Positions 1 to 18,869 of a DNA stretch of 64,000 nt are shown piece after piece. How positions within the stretch are numbered: the first letter of the stretch is position 1; every line of letters starts with the position of its first letter. The notes under the pieces are model-generated. The model had not been told where the DNA came from. It saw only the letters and a program-made list of their open reading frames with translations, and did no database searches. The position numbers and the translations under genes were made by a program. The stretch is taken from NCBI RefSeq assembly GCF_900496995.4, contig NC_044030.1, positions 11,157,851-11,221,850 on the forward strand, given 5' to 3'. Source of the stretch: Aquila chrysaetos chrysaetos (taxonomy: Eukaryota; Chordata; Aves; Accipitriformes; Accipitridae).

Positions 1-54
1 TTCTCTTAGAACAATATGAATATTGGTTCTAGTGTGCTTTTGACTTTCTCTTAG

Positions 55-96
55 TTACAGTGTTGTCATGCTCCTACTGAAAAAATCAGTGGAATG
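55..96 (+). CDS. SHOC1: Possible 42-bp SHOC1 micro-exon
   Basis: A pyrimidine-rich acceptor ends in TTAG at 51-54 and a GTAGAA donor begins at 97. Read with the first base as the third position of a codon, the 42 bp is open (YSVVMLLLKKSVEW) and leaves two bases over, exactly the phase needed by the exon at 827. The hydrophobic content would suit a beta strand of the XPF-like fold. An alternative acceptor (TTACAG at 55-60) would shorten it by 6 bp. I cannot confirm this against a known protein. Confidence 0.4.
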
Positions 97-826
97 GTAG
101 AAGTAACAGTGACTACTGGAGACCCCCAAAAAAGTTAGCGAAGATGGTTTTTATGTGTTAGGATCTTTTTTCTCTTACACAAGAGATAAAGAAATGGTTG
201 TTATAAAATAACAGGATTTGAGGCAGGTAATGCTAATGTGAGGTGTATTTCAAATCAACAGGTCCAGAAATTTCACAAGACTAAGGATATTAACCACTGG
301 AATTATTCTTTACACCTGTTTAAGTAAATTAACCCCTACAAATACATAGTTATGAATTACTGTGTTAGCATCACTGTATATCATTTGCAACAGGGAGACG
401 TTCTTCAAGTGTTCTTCCAATCCATCAGCAGTACTTTTGCTATGGAAGCACAGCTTTTGTTGATATAGTTCATAAGCATTGCTTTATTACCTATTGTAAG
501 ATTTTTTTCTATGAACAAGTGGTAAATTTTCCATGCACCACCTTTCCTCTCTGTATGATTTTTCTCCAGTGACTGACCCTGATCCAGTCCTTTTGCTTCA
601 GGCCAGGCTTGCTTTGCTGTGGGCTGACTCCATTTTCTTCCTCACAGTGCATCCTTCGGCACTCAGTCACTTCATGTGTACTAGTTCTCCTTTCTAATGC
701 TCAAACTGTGCTAGTATTCTGAATTCCAGGAAATGAAACAGACATTTATTAACACATGGAACAAAAGTTTTGGAATTATTTCATATGCGTATTAAATATT
801 AATGGTCCAATGGCACTGTTTTATAG

Positions 827-8067
<7,241 letters not shown>

Positions 8068-8345
8068 ATGGAATGGGGATTTGCATACTACACATACTTT
8101 TTTTGAATTATTAAACTCCTTGAAGGGAAATAGATTAAATTTTTTTGTTGTTGTTCATTTTAGAGAGAAATTAGGGTTTGGGAATCCTTACTAATTCAGG
8201 ATTCTTTTGTATGTTGTAAAAATTTCACTAAACAAACTAATTCCTTGAACCTGGAGAATTACTGCTTCTCTGTTTGTTCTCATGGGTGACATAAAAGTAC
8301 TTTATCACTCTTTATACAAAAAATAAAATATGAATTTAAAAAAAC
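8068..8345 (+). terminator. SHOC1: SHOC1 3'UTR and polyadenylation signals
   Basis: Two candidate poly(A) signals follow the stop: ATTAAA at 8110-8115, only 43 bases downstream, and AATAAA at 8322-8327. Which is used cannot be decided from sequence alone. Confidence 0.5.
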
Positions 8346-11300
8346 AGACACTGAAGCTCATAGACCTCATATCTTCTCCCTGAGCATGCAGCTTTCCAAA
8401 CTTAAAGATGCCAGAATCTCAAGGCTGCTCATAAAATCATAGAGTTTTCTTGCACTTACGGCTGTGACCCTTTGTGTTTGTCCCTTTGGCTCAGTTCCAC
8501 TTCTTGCCTTCTGACACCTCCTTTAGAAACCATGGGATGAGTTCCTGAACTGCCTTTAATCATGATCAATCTACAGAAACAACCTAATTGCTTTATGGAC
8601 AACATGTGAAAGACATGTTGAAGTTTAGGATTCTAATAGATTTGATTCAGAGGGCTAAGTTGTGACCCTAGCTCTCTGCATAATCTGGTGGAGGCCATTT
8701 GTTGGCATCCACATTTTTCAGCCTGCTACAGTGCATCAGTGAGTAGGGAGGTGAGAGTCATCTGGGAGGCAGTGCCAGATATTGCAGGCTACAGCTGGAA
8801 GGGGTAAGAGATTAAAAAAAAATTTTAGAAAAAGGCATCTCAATTGCAAGCTGCTGAAGCGAGAGGATAGAATAGTACCCGAAACCTCACTTTACATCAA
8901 AAGATTTGGCAATGAAACTGGAAATATGTTTCATTGGGAGCGATGATAGACTGGGAGCAATGGTAGGCAGTAACTCCATTCTGCTGCAGGAATGCATACA
9001 CGGTTTGTACAGGCATGCCTGCCAGCTCCAGAATGTTGGTGGCTGTTCAGTGGCCTTCAGCTGAGATGAGTCAGTTTTCAAACTCACAAATCTTCTTGAG
9101 TTTGATGCAATAACAGAAAGGAAAAAAAAAAAACCAAACCTCAAGTTTATGGTTTATGCTTGCAGTAAAATACTTTCTTGACGTTCAGCCTTCATTAAGT
9201 GCATATTCACTATTTGGATAAATAAAAACAGCACTTAGGGGAGAAAGCGTTGGTCTCTCAGAGAAAATAAAGTGCTGATTTTTAGTTGACAATTCCTAAA
9301 AGCTGTGATGACAGCACTAATAACAATTTTAGTTCACAGTAATATCCCCAATTTTTTTCCAAAACTTTAGAAAACACCTTTCAAATGTAACATAAAAAGA
9401 CTTTTAGTAGACTTGCAAACAAGTCAGCATTTCCCTGTTTTGCCCAAAATAAGAGAAAGACTTAAATAAAAAATGAGTCTGCTTACTATTTCTGGCCCAC
9501 TTTTGTGGTCACTTGACCTAACCATTTTCCATCTCTTTGCATGATGCATGGGTTTGGCTCTGTTTTTCAGAACTGTCTCCCAGATTGCCAGGCCCAGGAG
9601 TCTGTTCTTCTAAGAGTGTGGCTCTACAAAGTCTCAGTCACAGGTGACCACAGTGGAGAAAATTAGAGCTGCCACTGCCAAGCTATGTATTTCTGTCCTC
9701 CTTCGCCACAGGCAAAGCCTGACACCAGAACTTTCACATGAATAGTCATGGAAGACTAGTTCTGGTAATTTATAGATCATGTCAAAAACAAAGGCATGTT
9801 GCCTATGTTAAATAAGTAAAGAAAATTCAAGTGCTGTCTGCATTAAGTTTCCATTAGGTAGAAAAAATATCAGCGTACGGTTAGTTACTGGCAACCTAGT
9901 GGAAAATAAGGAAAAGGGCTTGCAATGACCAGTTGGTTTTTTACTGTATTTCTTTCTGACTCTCAATCTCTTACAGATATGTACACATTGACAAATTTAT
10001 CACATGTGACATTCTCCCCCCCACCCCCTCCCATCTGTGTAATGTGGAGGAAAATTAGTATTGCACTGTAAAGATGCACCCCCCCCCCCCCAAATCATCT
10101 ACGACTAAGAAGAATTAGGAAGCAAGTAATTCTCAGACAAAAAGATGCAATACAAAAACTTATCGCCAGACTTCCATCAGCGGGTAGAGACACTCAGCTC
10201 TTGGATCAAATTTGTAAACGGCTTAATGACCAGGCGGGTGGCACCTGTAGATGGAGAAGACCCTTGCTCGTGGACTGTGAGAGATGACAGTGAGATAAAG
10301 GGGGCCTTGTGGCTCTTGTGAGGCATGCAGCATACAGATGTGTGCACTCACTTAATTTGCTTTATCCTGGGTATCCTGCGGGACCTGCTGCCATGAGACT
10401 GGTATGAAGGCCTCTGTGCAGTTGAGACCTCAGCAGACAGCCCTCTTGGTAAAGAAAGCTAAGACATTGCTGTCCACAATTGCCCACCCACTGCAGACTA
10501 TACCAGTTGGAGCAGGGGTAGCAAAATGCGATGCCTGTTCCTGTCTAAGCCATCCCAGTCTTCAGTTCAGCAAAGCAGTGCAAACCCAGGTACACCTGCA
10601 GCTGGAGACAAGACATTGTCCTGTTGGCTGGCCAGGTAAGAGACAACCTGTTCTGCTGCCTACATAAGCAGACGTCTGCCCAGGCTCGTCGGTCAGGTTC
10701 CCTGGTTAGGAACGTGCAAAAGCTGAGCTGCTGAGATGCAGGCTGCTTCATTTAGCCAACACAAAATAACCAGCAGTGTTGCGCTTTGTAAAACTGACTC
10801 CCCACAGGCACCCAAGACCCTCAACGCCAACCTACCCCATTCTGGAGCTCATTCTGACACCCGGCTTTTGTCACAGACCATGCCATGGGAGGGCAGAGGT
10901 GGCACTGCTCTCATCCCTCCCCCTGCTCATACCCAGCAGCTCAGCTGCGTGCTGCCTGGAGAGCAAAGGGCTGCAGCAGGCAGCCGTGTCTTCCCTCCGG
11001 GAGACTGCAGAATAACCACCACACTCGCAGGTACGCCAGGGTGGAGTGCTCCCAATCCACCTCGCAACGGCGGACAGGTCTTTCTATCCGCAGCTAGTGC
11101 AAGACGTGGATGAAGTCAGGTCCTGCAGTATGCTCACAGTGCTGCTCCTCTGACACGTGTTGACCGTGGTGCTCCAGCCGAAAGATGCCAGATGGAGCTG
11201 GGCAGGGCAGCCAAGAGACAACAGCAGCTGACTGACTGGCTGGCCAGCAGCAGCTGCTCTCTCCTCCACGCTGTAATTTGGCAGCTCCTTATGCCAGCTC

Positions 11301-12030
11301 AGCAGCCACTCCAGAACCCAAGCTCCAAGTGGGGACACTGAGCAGGAAAATGTATGCAGCAGTGGGGCCTGTGGAAAGAAACAGATGTGGCGTTTGCGGG
11401 GAGGCTTTATTGTGGGAGGTAGAAGAAATACGATGGGCTTGCCTGGAAGGCAATGGCCAGCAGCCAGATGCTGGCTGTTCAAAGACATTTGATGCATACT
11501 CACATCCCTCCCCTTCCCTCCCTGACTTGAGCATTTTGACCTCAATCTGAGCCTCTGATCACCTCTGTGCAAGTAAGAATAACCACGCTTCCTCTAGACT
11601 TCTGCAGTGTGTGCATGTGTCGAGTACTAAAAGAAAAACTGCCATGTTCAAATAGCCTACAATGAAAGGAAGCCAGTGCGTAAGGAAGGACGTTCTTTTT
11701 TGTATTTAGAAGCACAATACATACTGGCAATATTACGACTCTCATTTCAGTGTCTTCCTGCAGGACAGCAAGCCTGAAAATCTTTTGACAAAGACTGCAC
11801 TGCCCGGAGGACGCTCATTGCACCATTTCAGTTAACATTACTGAAAATTAAATAGTCAGATTGCAAACTTCTTCCTTATAGTTTCAAAATGTATATGTGA
11901 GCCTGATAAACAGCAACCTTCTCTTCCCAAAAAGACAAATAGCTTGAGGCCTCCCCTCCCACTGCAAAATCAAAGTATCTTCTTCATTACAATATCTGCT
12001 CTTCCTTACAATCAAACAATGAGTTCAAAG
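8346..12030. other. Intergenic region between convergent SHOC1 and GNG10
   Basis: The two genes point towards each other here. Open frames between 10.4 and 11.6 kb overlap on both strands, lack splice context and match no family I know, so I treat them as chance. A C homopolymer lies at about 10,080-10,090. Confidence 0.6.
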
Positions 12031-12918
12031 CCGGTAGGGAAAGGAATTTTATTTCAAAACTTCTAAAAGATGAATACAAATAATAGAAAGTAGACAAAAT
12101 TAAAAAACTATTAAAAAAGTTAGTTGTCCTTGTACAAGTGCTCTATAAAAAACTGAAGGCAAATGACCAAGCACATTTTAGTAAGTTTTGTGTATTACAA
12201 ACCTTGACAATTATGCATGCAACTATCTTTTGGTGGTCATGGATTTTTAGTGTCTGTTTGGTCACATTTTAAACACATCAAGGAAATTCCACCATGGCAG
12301 TACCTTTACAAATACAAATTAGGGGAAGTATTACAGATTAGAAGTTTTGCAAGAAACACACCTTAGGAATCAAGCCTGTGCTACACATTGTGTCCAGCAG
12401 TTTCTAACATGTGTCATTTATGGAGTTAGATACACTTGAAAAATACCGTACTTGGTTCCAGGTCTTGCCAATGGAAGCAAAATTCCCCCCGAGAATATTA
12501 CTTCAGCATAACTGTATTTAGTTTTATACTTTAACAGTTCACTTTTTGGATGTTTTATTTTGGAAAATACAAATAGTTTTTGCTATCATTCTGGTGTAAC
12601 AGTTTACCAAGATAGGCATATATGATTTGGTAAAAATTCATGTTTTTCTTTTCTAAAATGTAAACTTCTCAAGTGATACATGTATAGTTAGCATAGTGTA
12701 GTAACAATGGTGACTATTATGAAAAGAATAAGGGTTACATTAAAAAACTTCAAGAACATTAGCAAAAGAGAGTGAAATATGGATACACAAGAACAAACAG
12801 ATAAATATTTAGGACATTGTTTTAGCCACACAAAAGTTAGGACACAGAGACTTCTCTTGTGAAGGAAAGGCAGTTGTTATTCATGTCATGCTTGAAGGCA
12901 ACTCTCCAGTGACCTTCC
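12030..12918 (-). other. GNG10: Probable GNG10 3'UTR terminal exon
   Basis: On the minus strand a strong acceptor (pyrimidine tract then TTACAG) ends at 12,919, and AATAAA lies at 12,053-12,048. A consensus donor (CAG/GTAATA, GT at 14,657-14,656) sits six bases after the GNG10 stop codon. Together these suggest that most of the 3'UTR is in a separate exon of about 880 bp. Non-coding; inferred from splice signals only. Confidence 0.5.
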
Positions 12919-14657
12919 CTGTAAGAAGAAAAAAAAGGTTTATTAAATGCTGTCTTCCTAACCTGATACATTTCTCTTACAAATTGTAACACAAAAGCTC
13001 GTTTGCACCCAGAAAAACTGAATAACCACTTTCCTTCGTTGGATATTGGCATCCTTCAATATTATAAGAATTTTTAATTGGCTTTTTGACTTTGCTCTCA
13101 TTTTCTACGATCCTAAGATAACTAAATAATAATAAACTACATAACTGATCTATCAGCAAAACATGACTAAATGACATCTTGGGCTGAGCTATACATTTCT
13201 AAAAGTATCATAAATTAACCATCAAACTTGTTTGAGAAAGTATTTTGTATCCTGTCTGGATGATGTAGTCAGACTTGAGTCCTAGAAATACATACATACA
13301 CACACAGAGACACAAGAAAGAAAAAGTAGAAAGGCTGCTTCAATAACAAAACAACATATTCAACACTCACTATCAATTTTGTCTTATTTGCAGGAAGAAT
13401 TAAGGTTAGCATCTAAACTGAGAAAAATCTTCTGCTTGTGCTTCCCCCCCCCCCCAAGTTTTTTGAGAAGAGCATCTCATGCTCAGTTGTTCTCTCTCTT
13501 CAAGTTCAATCCTGTTTTGTCAAACCTATGCAGCAACGATCAAACCCGTGCTATTGATGAGGCACAAGCACAACTGCAAGCTTGGGAACCCTGGCAGTAG
13601 AAAGGGCAAGATTTTACAATGACTTTATGTTCTAGTTTAAATTCTGCCCTCAAAGAAAACACATATTTTCACTTTGATAGCACTCTCGAAGAAAGAACAG
13701 AATTCAGTGGTTGTTCCACTCTCTGTAATTTTTTCAGCTCTTCAGCAAGAACTATTTTTATTTTTTCTTTTAAAGAAGAGTAACCCCTTCTGAATATCCT
13801 ACTTCCATGTATGTTTGTCATGCGGAAGAAATGAGATTTTCCAACAAAAGTTATGGAGTGTTCCTGCCCAAGACTGCTAGCACGCACACATGGCCTTTCT
13901 TTCTCCTGCTGCAATCACTGGTATCTGTGTGACAGATGGGAGAGACAAGAGTGGGCATCACGGAATTGGATCCCAAAGATTCGCAAAGGCTGGAAGGTCA
14001 CCCACTCACCCTGTAGGTGTTAACGTAGGTATAAGCAACTCAGTGCGCTAAGGCTGACAGAGCTTAGGGAGTATCTCATTCTTTAGACCTGTGCTGAAAA
14101 ACGTTACAAAGGATGTGATTACAAGTCACCTCAGCTCCTCTCTGCTTCCACCGCTTTTGGTGCTGTACAAACATTAACACCAGAAGGAGCCTGAGGACAG
14201 ACACAGCCAAATGAACTGCACTGTGACATTTAAGAAAAAATGTATTTTACCAAGGTTTTTCTTAAGCTGTGAGCTAGTCATCAGAGCACATGCAGCTGCC
14301 TCAGCTTTGTCTTACATCTTCAAGCTGGGTACATGACTGGTTTTTATGCCTGGCTGTGTCAAACACAGCTGTGTGTCACCGACAGTTTTTATTATTTTGG
14401 ATGCTGCTAATGACCTTAGAGCTGCTCAAACACAAAAAAAAAACAAACAAAAAACCAACTCATAAACAAAACACCTGTAGAAAGAGCTGTAGGAAAGAGA
14501 CATGCTTCAATTGCCACACCTAAAAGAAACAGAAAACAATTTGTAGAGCCAGTGGGGAACTGGTGAACTACCAAGAACTTGACATTCAAACAACTATCAC
14601 CATCTGCCCTTCAGTTTCAAATCAGAGTTGTTGTCATGGTATCTGTGACTTTATTAC
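12919..14657 (-). other. GNG10: Putative 3'UTR intron of GNG10
   Basis: Sequence between the donor just after the stop and the 12,919 acceptor. Includes a C-run near 13,446 and nothing coding that I can support. If the intron is not spliced, the AATAAA overlapping the donor (14,655-14,650) could instead be an early poly(A) signal. Confidence 0.45.
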
Positions 14658-14663
14658 CTGATT

Positions 14664-14789
14664 TCAGAGCAGAGCACAGGATCGGGGTTCTCGAAAGGGA
14701 TTGCTCCCTGCAGGAACCCCAACAAGCAAGGCATCTTTGCAGGCATTCTGCATACAGTACTGCTGGAGTTCTGCAGCTGCCTGAGAGAC
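14664..14789 (-). CDS. GNG10: GNG10 coding exon 2
   Basis: Acceptor TTACACAG ends at 14,790. 41 codons starting [18 protein letters not shown] and ending SCALL, then TGA at 14,666-14,664. Matches human gamma-10 residue for residue as far as I can recall. Confidence 0.97.
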   Translation of the reverse strand, partial: VSQAAAELQQYCMQNACKDALLVGVPAGSNPFREPRSCALL

Positions 14790-17700
14790 CTGTGTAAAGG
14801 AAAAAGAAAAACAAATCCAGAGAGGAAACTAATTCATTCACAAGCATCTATTAGGCATTTCCTCTTGAAGAACCATTATCAAACAGAGCTGGAGAGCAGC
14901 CAAGTCAGCTCTTGGATTCTAAAACACCAAGTAAATCAGCACAGACGCACATTTACAAAGCTCCAATGAAACATGCATGAAATACTATGCCAGTGATGAG
15001 CCAGAGGACTGTAGAGGACTGAGGTGCGATGGAATTTGTCCTCATTAAACTGCAGGGCCGCGACCACAGTATTTTCCAATCTACTGTACTGTTTTCCGGT
15101 TTATGTTTGAACTTGTATCCTCAGATAATTTATAAAGAGGATTTTCATTTCCAAACAGAGCATGACAAGGAATGAAACCAAAAAGATGAGGATGAAAAGC
15201 TTTTAAGTGCAAATTGCCACCTTCCCCTGGCAGTGAAGTGAGAGCTTCAGATCCATGCTCTGGCCCCCAGAGAGGGCAGTCCAGAGCTGCAGAACAAGCC
15301 CAGGAACCCAAAGGCAAGGTGCCTCCAGCACTGAACTCACCTGCTCTCCCTGTGGACAGCACATCAGTCATGTGCCTGTATTTTTGCAGGAAAACATAGG
15401 GGAATTCCCAATTTCTCAGACATGCATTGGAAACAGCTGCAGGGAACTGTCAAAATCCATGCTGTCTGCTACATTTTTTATAAAAGGAAATACTGAGCGT
15501 ACTGGTGGGAATACAAGTTCCCCTCTGACCTCACCTCTGCCTTCATTACAGGACTCCTGAAATACTGATTTTTCTTCCTACAGAACTTCACAGTGTTGCC
15601 AGCTGAGAGACGAGACAATACCCAGAAGGACCATTCACGCTTCCCAGCCTCCTGATTGAAGGGGCCACCCAGGAGCCCTGATGGGATTTTGGTTCTGGGC
15701 CATCCCATCTAACAGCATCTGGAAGTGCATGGGAAATCTGGCCTAGCGCATGCTTTTGTTTGCTATTTCATTGCTGTCCTGTTCACCACCTCCCAACTCT
15801 CCTCCAGGATGCTTATCCTGGTAACTGCCCGAATTTACCTGGCAGCTGTCAGCATTTCAGGGAGTTGTTAAGGCAAGCATTTTCCCACATGCTCCCAGGT
15901 TCTCTTGAGGGGAATTCCGGGAGAAGCATCCACAGCAAGGATCCCTGCTAGTCAGTGGGCTTTGCCACTCCTCCCTTCCTTGAGGAGAACCTTTTTCTGG
16001 AGGCTGCAAAGGTCTCCCACCCTGCCCAACTCCTTGGACCCCCTGCAGCATTAGCACCCTTGCCTTAACCACAGTGCCTGACCCCTTGCTGGTACCCAAC
16101 TATGCACCACACGGCTATCAGGCAGAGGTGCCACTTGCCAACACTGATCAGGCCAAGGGTGCATGGAGCTTTTTCCTGGGAAAATGAGCAGAGTCATTCA
16201 GGGCACGGCTTGCCCTATGAGCATAGCACAGTTAGCCGTTCCTCGCTGTGTCTCCTGGCTCTTTGCTGCTGAACTCTGCAACACATACTGACCTACATAT
16301 ATCCTGGTGCTCCTGGAAAGATAAAAACCCTGATTTTTGGTATCTGTGTGAGAATTATCTGTACAGCAGCAGACTGTTGTTCTAGGACAGATCTGCCTAC
16401 TCTTAGCCCTAACTGTGCCCCTATAACATACTTCACTCCTCGAGTTCAGACAGAAAATACAAGGGTTTCTGCCATTATTTCATCACATGACAAACACATT
16501 CCCTGCAGCAGCTGCCTGTGTGCAAGATGTGTGTGGGTACTTCTTTCCTACTTGGTTTCCTCTTTCTGAAAATATTGTTCCTGTCTGCTTTTTTAGCTGG
16601 CAGGGTAAACAAAATCGCCATTGGAACTTTGTAGTATGGGATGTATTTTTAAAAATCCTTTCATATCCAGCTTCTGTCTGAAAACACATTGTCTATTCAA
16701 AGCAGCCAAAACAATGTTTTCTCCTTGGTGTCTGCTAAAACTGATTCAGGTGGGTTTTCACCAGGTCAATATATTCCTCACTGTTTTTACACCGCATGTC
16801 AAAAAATCCAGGTGAAACTTTTTATAAGACACATTTTTCATCATGCATCATTTCACTTGTGAAAAAGACATGAACAGGTTCCTAGAACAGCAGACCTGGA
16901 AAAAGACTGCTGTGCACAATGCTGCAAGAAAGGTGAGACTGAAGTCTCACCTGGAGACCTTCCTGGAGATGAAGCAAACCCTCATTAAAGATGTAGCCTT
17001 GAGAAGTCCAGCTTCAGAATATGTTACCGCCACAAAGTAACCCCCAATAAACTACAAACTGTATTTTTTATACCAGCTCCAGGTCTTCTCCCAAAAAAGC
17101 AGGGAGGTGGTATATGCCTCAAAATGAGCAGAACAGAGATCCAGGCTACTGCTGGTGGTATAAAGCAACAGAAGTGTTTGGTCAATCATTTCTGCATTAG
17201 ACAATATCCCTCTTGCCACAAGAGCCTACACTTCTACTCTGCATCATGCTGTTTCTCACAGATTCCCACACATCATTGGAGTGATAAGCTTACAATCACT
17301 TCTAGTGAATCAAACACCTTCTAATTCAGTATTCACTAATAAAACTTAGTAACATTAATGAATTGATTGGGATGATGTCCAAAAGCCATAGCAGCTTCAC
17401 CTTGGAATGAGCACTTCAAGTTTTCAGCAGCCCAGGACAGGAATAGTGGCAAAAGGTATTCTAAATTATTTTTAAATCAATTAGCGAAGTTCCTGCAGCT
17501 CAGTACACTGGCACTCTGTCAGACTGAGGAAGATGGTGTTTTGTGACTGGCCAGAGAAAAATGGCGAGTGCATGGAGGTGGTAATTGAAGAGGAAAGTGC
17601 AGAATACAAATTAATTTGACCATCATCACAGCCTGTGTCGTGGCTGGAAAGAGTCATTTTTGCAAAGCAGTTGTGGACACACACACCCACACCCCCCACC

Positions 17701-18369
17701 TGCTGGGAGCCAAGGGCAGTCTTGGACGCATCTGTATGGGTGAATCTGGGCTGCCAGAGCAAAAGAACCCAACCAAACCCAAACCTTAGGAGACGGCAGA
17801 TGACAGGGCCGCCTCACGAGCTTGTCTTTGTCTGGAAATCCGCAGGCAGCAGGAGGTTCGTGCATGCGTAGAAAATCGCCTGCTTTCCCCGAGTGTGTCA
17901 GCGGGTACAAAAATACACCGCCTCTCCCCGCAAATCCCGCCGGCGCTCAGAAGCGGGGCCGGGGCGGGGGGGCGGCTGGCTCAGCTGTGAGGAGCGACTC
18001 CCGATCCTCAGGCTCGCTTGTGCAGAGTTAACGGGGTGCTGCCGTGTGACTTACCGCGGCTGCTTCTGCCAGGGAACGGCACTTACCCACCGCGCCGGCG
18101 GGGCCGGGAGCCGGGGGGCTCGCAGTCGCAGTCGTCGTCCCCCGCCGGGGGGGCCACAGGCACCCCTCGCCCCCTTCTCCCCCCCGACTCCGCTCCCAGG
18201 GCGGGCGACGCGGGCGGCCCAGGCAGCAGCGGCCGGAGCGGCTCCTCGCCGCCGCCTCCCGCCGCGCCGGCCCCCCGCCCCGCCTCACCTTGATCCTCTC
18301 CACCGCCGCCTCCAGCTTCAGCTGCTCCACCAGCCGCTGCATGGTGCTCAGGCTGCCGCCCGACGACAT
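14664..18369 (-). CDS. GNG10: GNG10, G-protein gamma-10 subunit, complete
   Basis: Two coding exons (18,369-18,289 and 14,789-14,664, minus strand) give 68 aa, the length of human GNG10, and nearly identical to it from VERIK onward. The protein forms an obligate coiled-coil dimer with a G-beta subunit and carries receptor signals at the inner plasma membrane. Residues about 10-27 form the N-terminal helix; NPFREP at about 56-61 is the conserved gamma-family loop; the C-terminus Cys65-Ala-Leu-Leu is a CaaX box, where Leu at the end predicts geranylgeranylation. The start is set by the first ATG in the CpG island with the family sequence MSSGG. The 3.5-kb intron is phase 0. DNAJC25 lies upstream on the same strand. 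Confidence 0.97.
14790..18288 (-). other. GNG10: GNG10 intron 1
   Basis: 3.5-kb phase-0 intron. Small open frames in it lack splice or family support. A short CA-rich stretch lies near 17,680-17,700. The last 350 bp (next to exon 1) are CpG-rich. Confidence 0.7.
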
Positions 18370-18560
18370 GCCCGGGCCGCGGGGAGGCGGGCGGGCGGGC
18401 GGCGCGGCTCGGCTCGGCTCGGCTCGGCTCCCCCCGCGCCGCGGAGCCGCCCCGGGGAGGGGCCGGGGCCGCTCCGCCCTCAGCCCCCGCGGCACCACCG
18501 CCCTTACCGCGGCCCTGCGGGAGGGCTCAGGCTGCTTCGGGGGCGGAGAACCTTGATGGT
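17900..18560 (-). promoter_or_regulatory. GNG10: CpG island, GNG10 promoter and 5' end
   Basis: Dense CpG around coding exon 1, in contrast to AT-rich flanks, with GGCTC tandem repeats near 18,406-18,430. No TATA box seen. The transcription start is likely between 18,380 and 18,560 (inference). Confidence 0.75.
18289..18369 (-). CDS. GNG10: GNG10 coding exon 1
   Basis: ATG at 18,369-18,367; 27 codons from [17 protein letters not shown] to VERIK; donor GTGAGG from 18,288. Phase 0. Embedded in a CpG island. Confidence 0.97.
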
Positions 18561-18582
18561 TAAAACAGGACGGGGAGGGCGA

Positions 18583-18868
18583 GAAAAACAAAAAACAAAA
18601 AAAAAAAAAAAAAAAAGGAAGGGGGGGGGAAGGGGGGAGAAGGGGAAAAAATGGAGGGGAAAAAAGCGAGAAAAAGGAAAAAAGAAAGAAGGGGAGAAAA
18701 GGGGAGAAAGAAAAGCAGAGGGAGAGAAGTGGCGGAGAAAGGGAGGGAGAAAAAGTGGAGAAAAGGGAGAAAAGAGAAAAAAAGAATAAAGGAAAAAAGG
18801 GGAGGGAAAAGAAGGGGGGAAAGGAAAAGGAAAAAAAAAGGAAAAAAAGGAAAGAGCAGAAAGGGAGT
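18583..18868. repeat. Polypurine (G/A) tract upstream of GNG10
   Basis: About 285 bp that is almost all A and G on the plus strand, with only a few scattered C and T, beginning with a long A run. Polypyrimidine on the GNG10 sense strand. Lies about 210-500 bp upstream of the GNG10 start codon. Confidence 0.9.
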
Positions 18869-18869
18869 T

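Noticed and set aside
10404-11572. Overlapping frames between 10.4 and 11.6 kb as a novel gene
   Set aside because: Both strands open at once, no splice signals or recognisable domain.
18583-18868. Lys/Glu/Arg-rich open frame over the purine tract
   Set aside because: A by-product of the G/A tract; no start context or homology.
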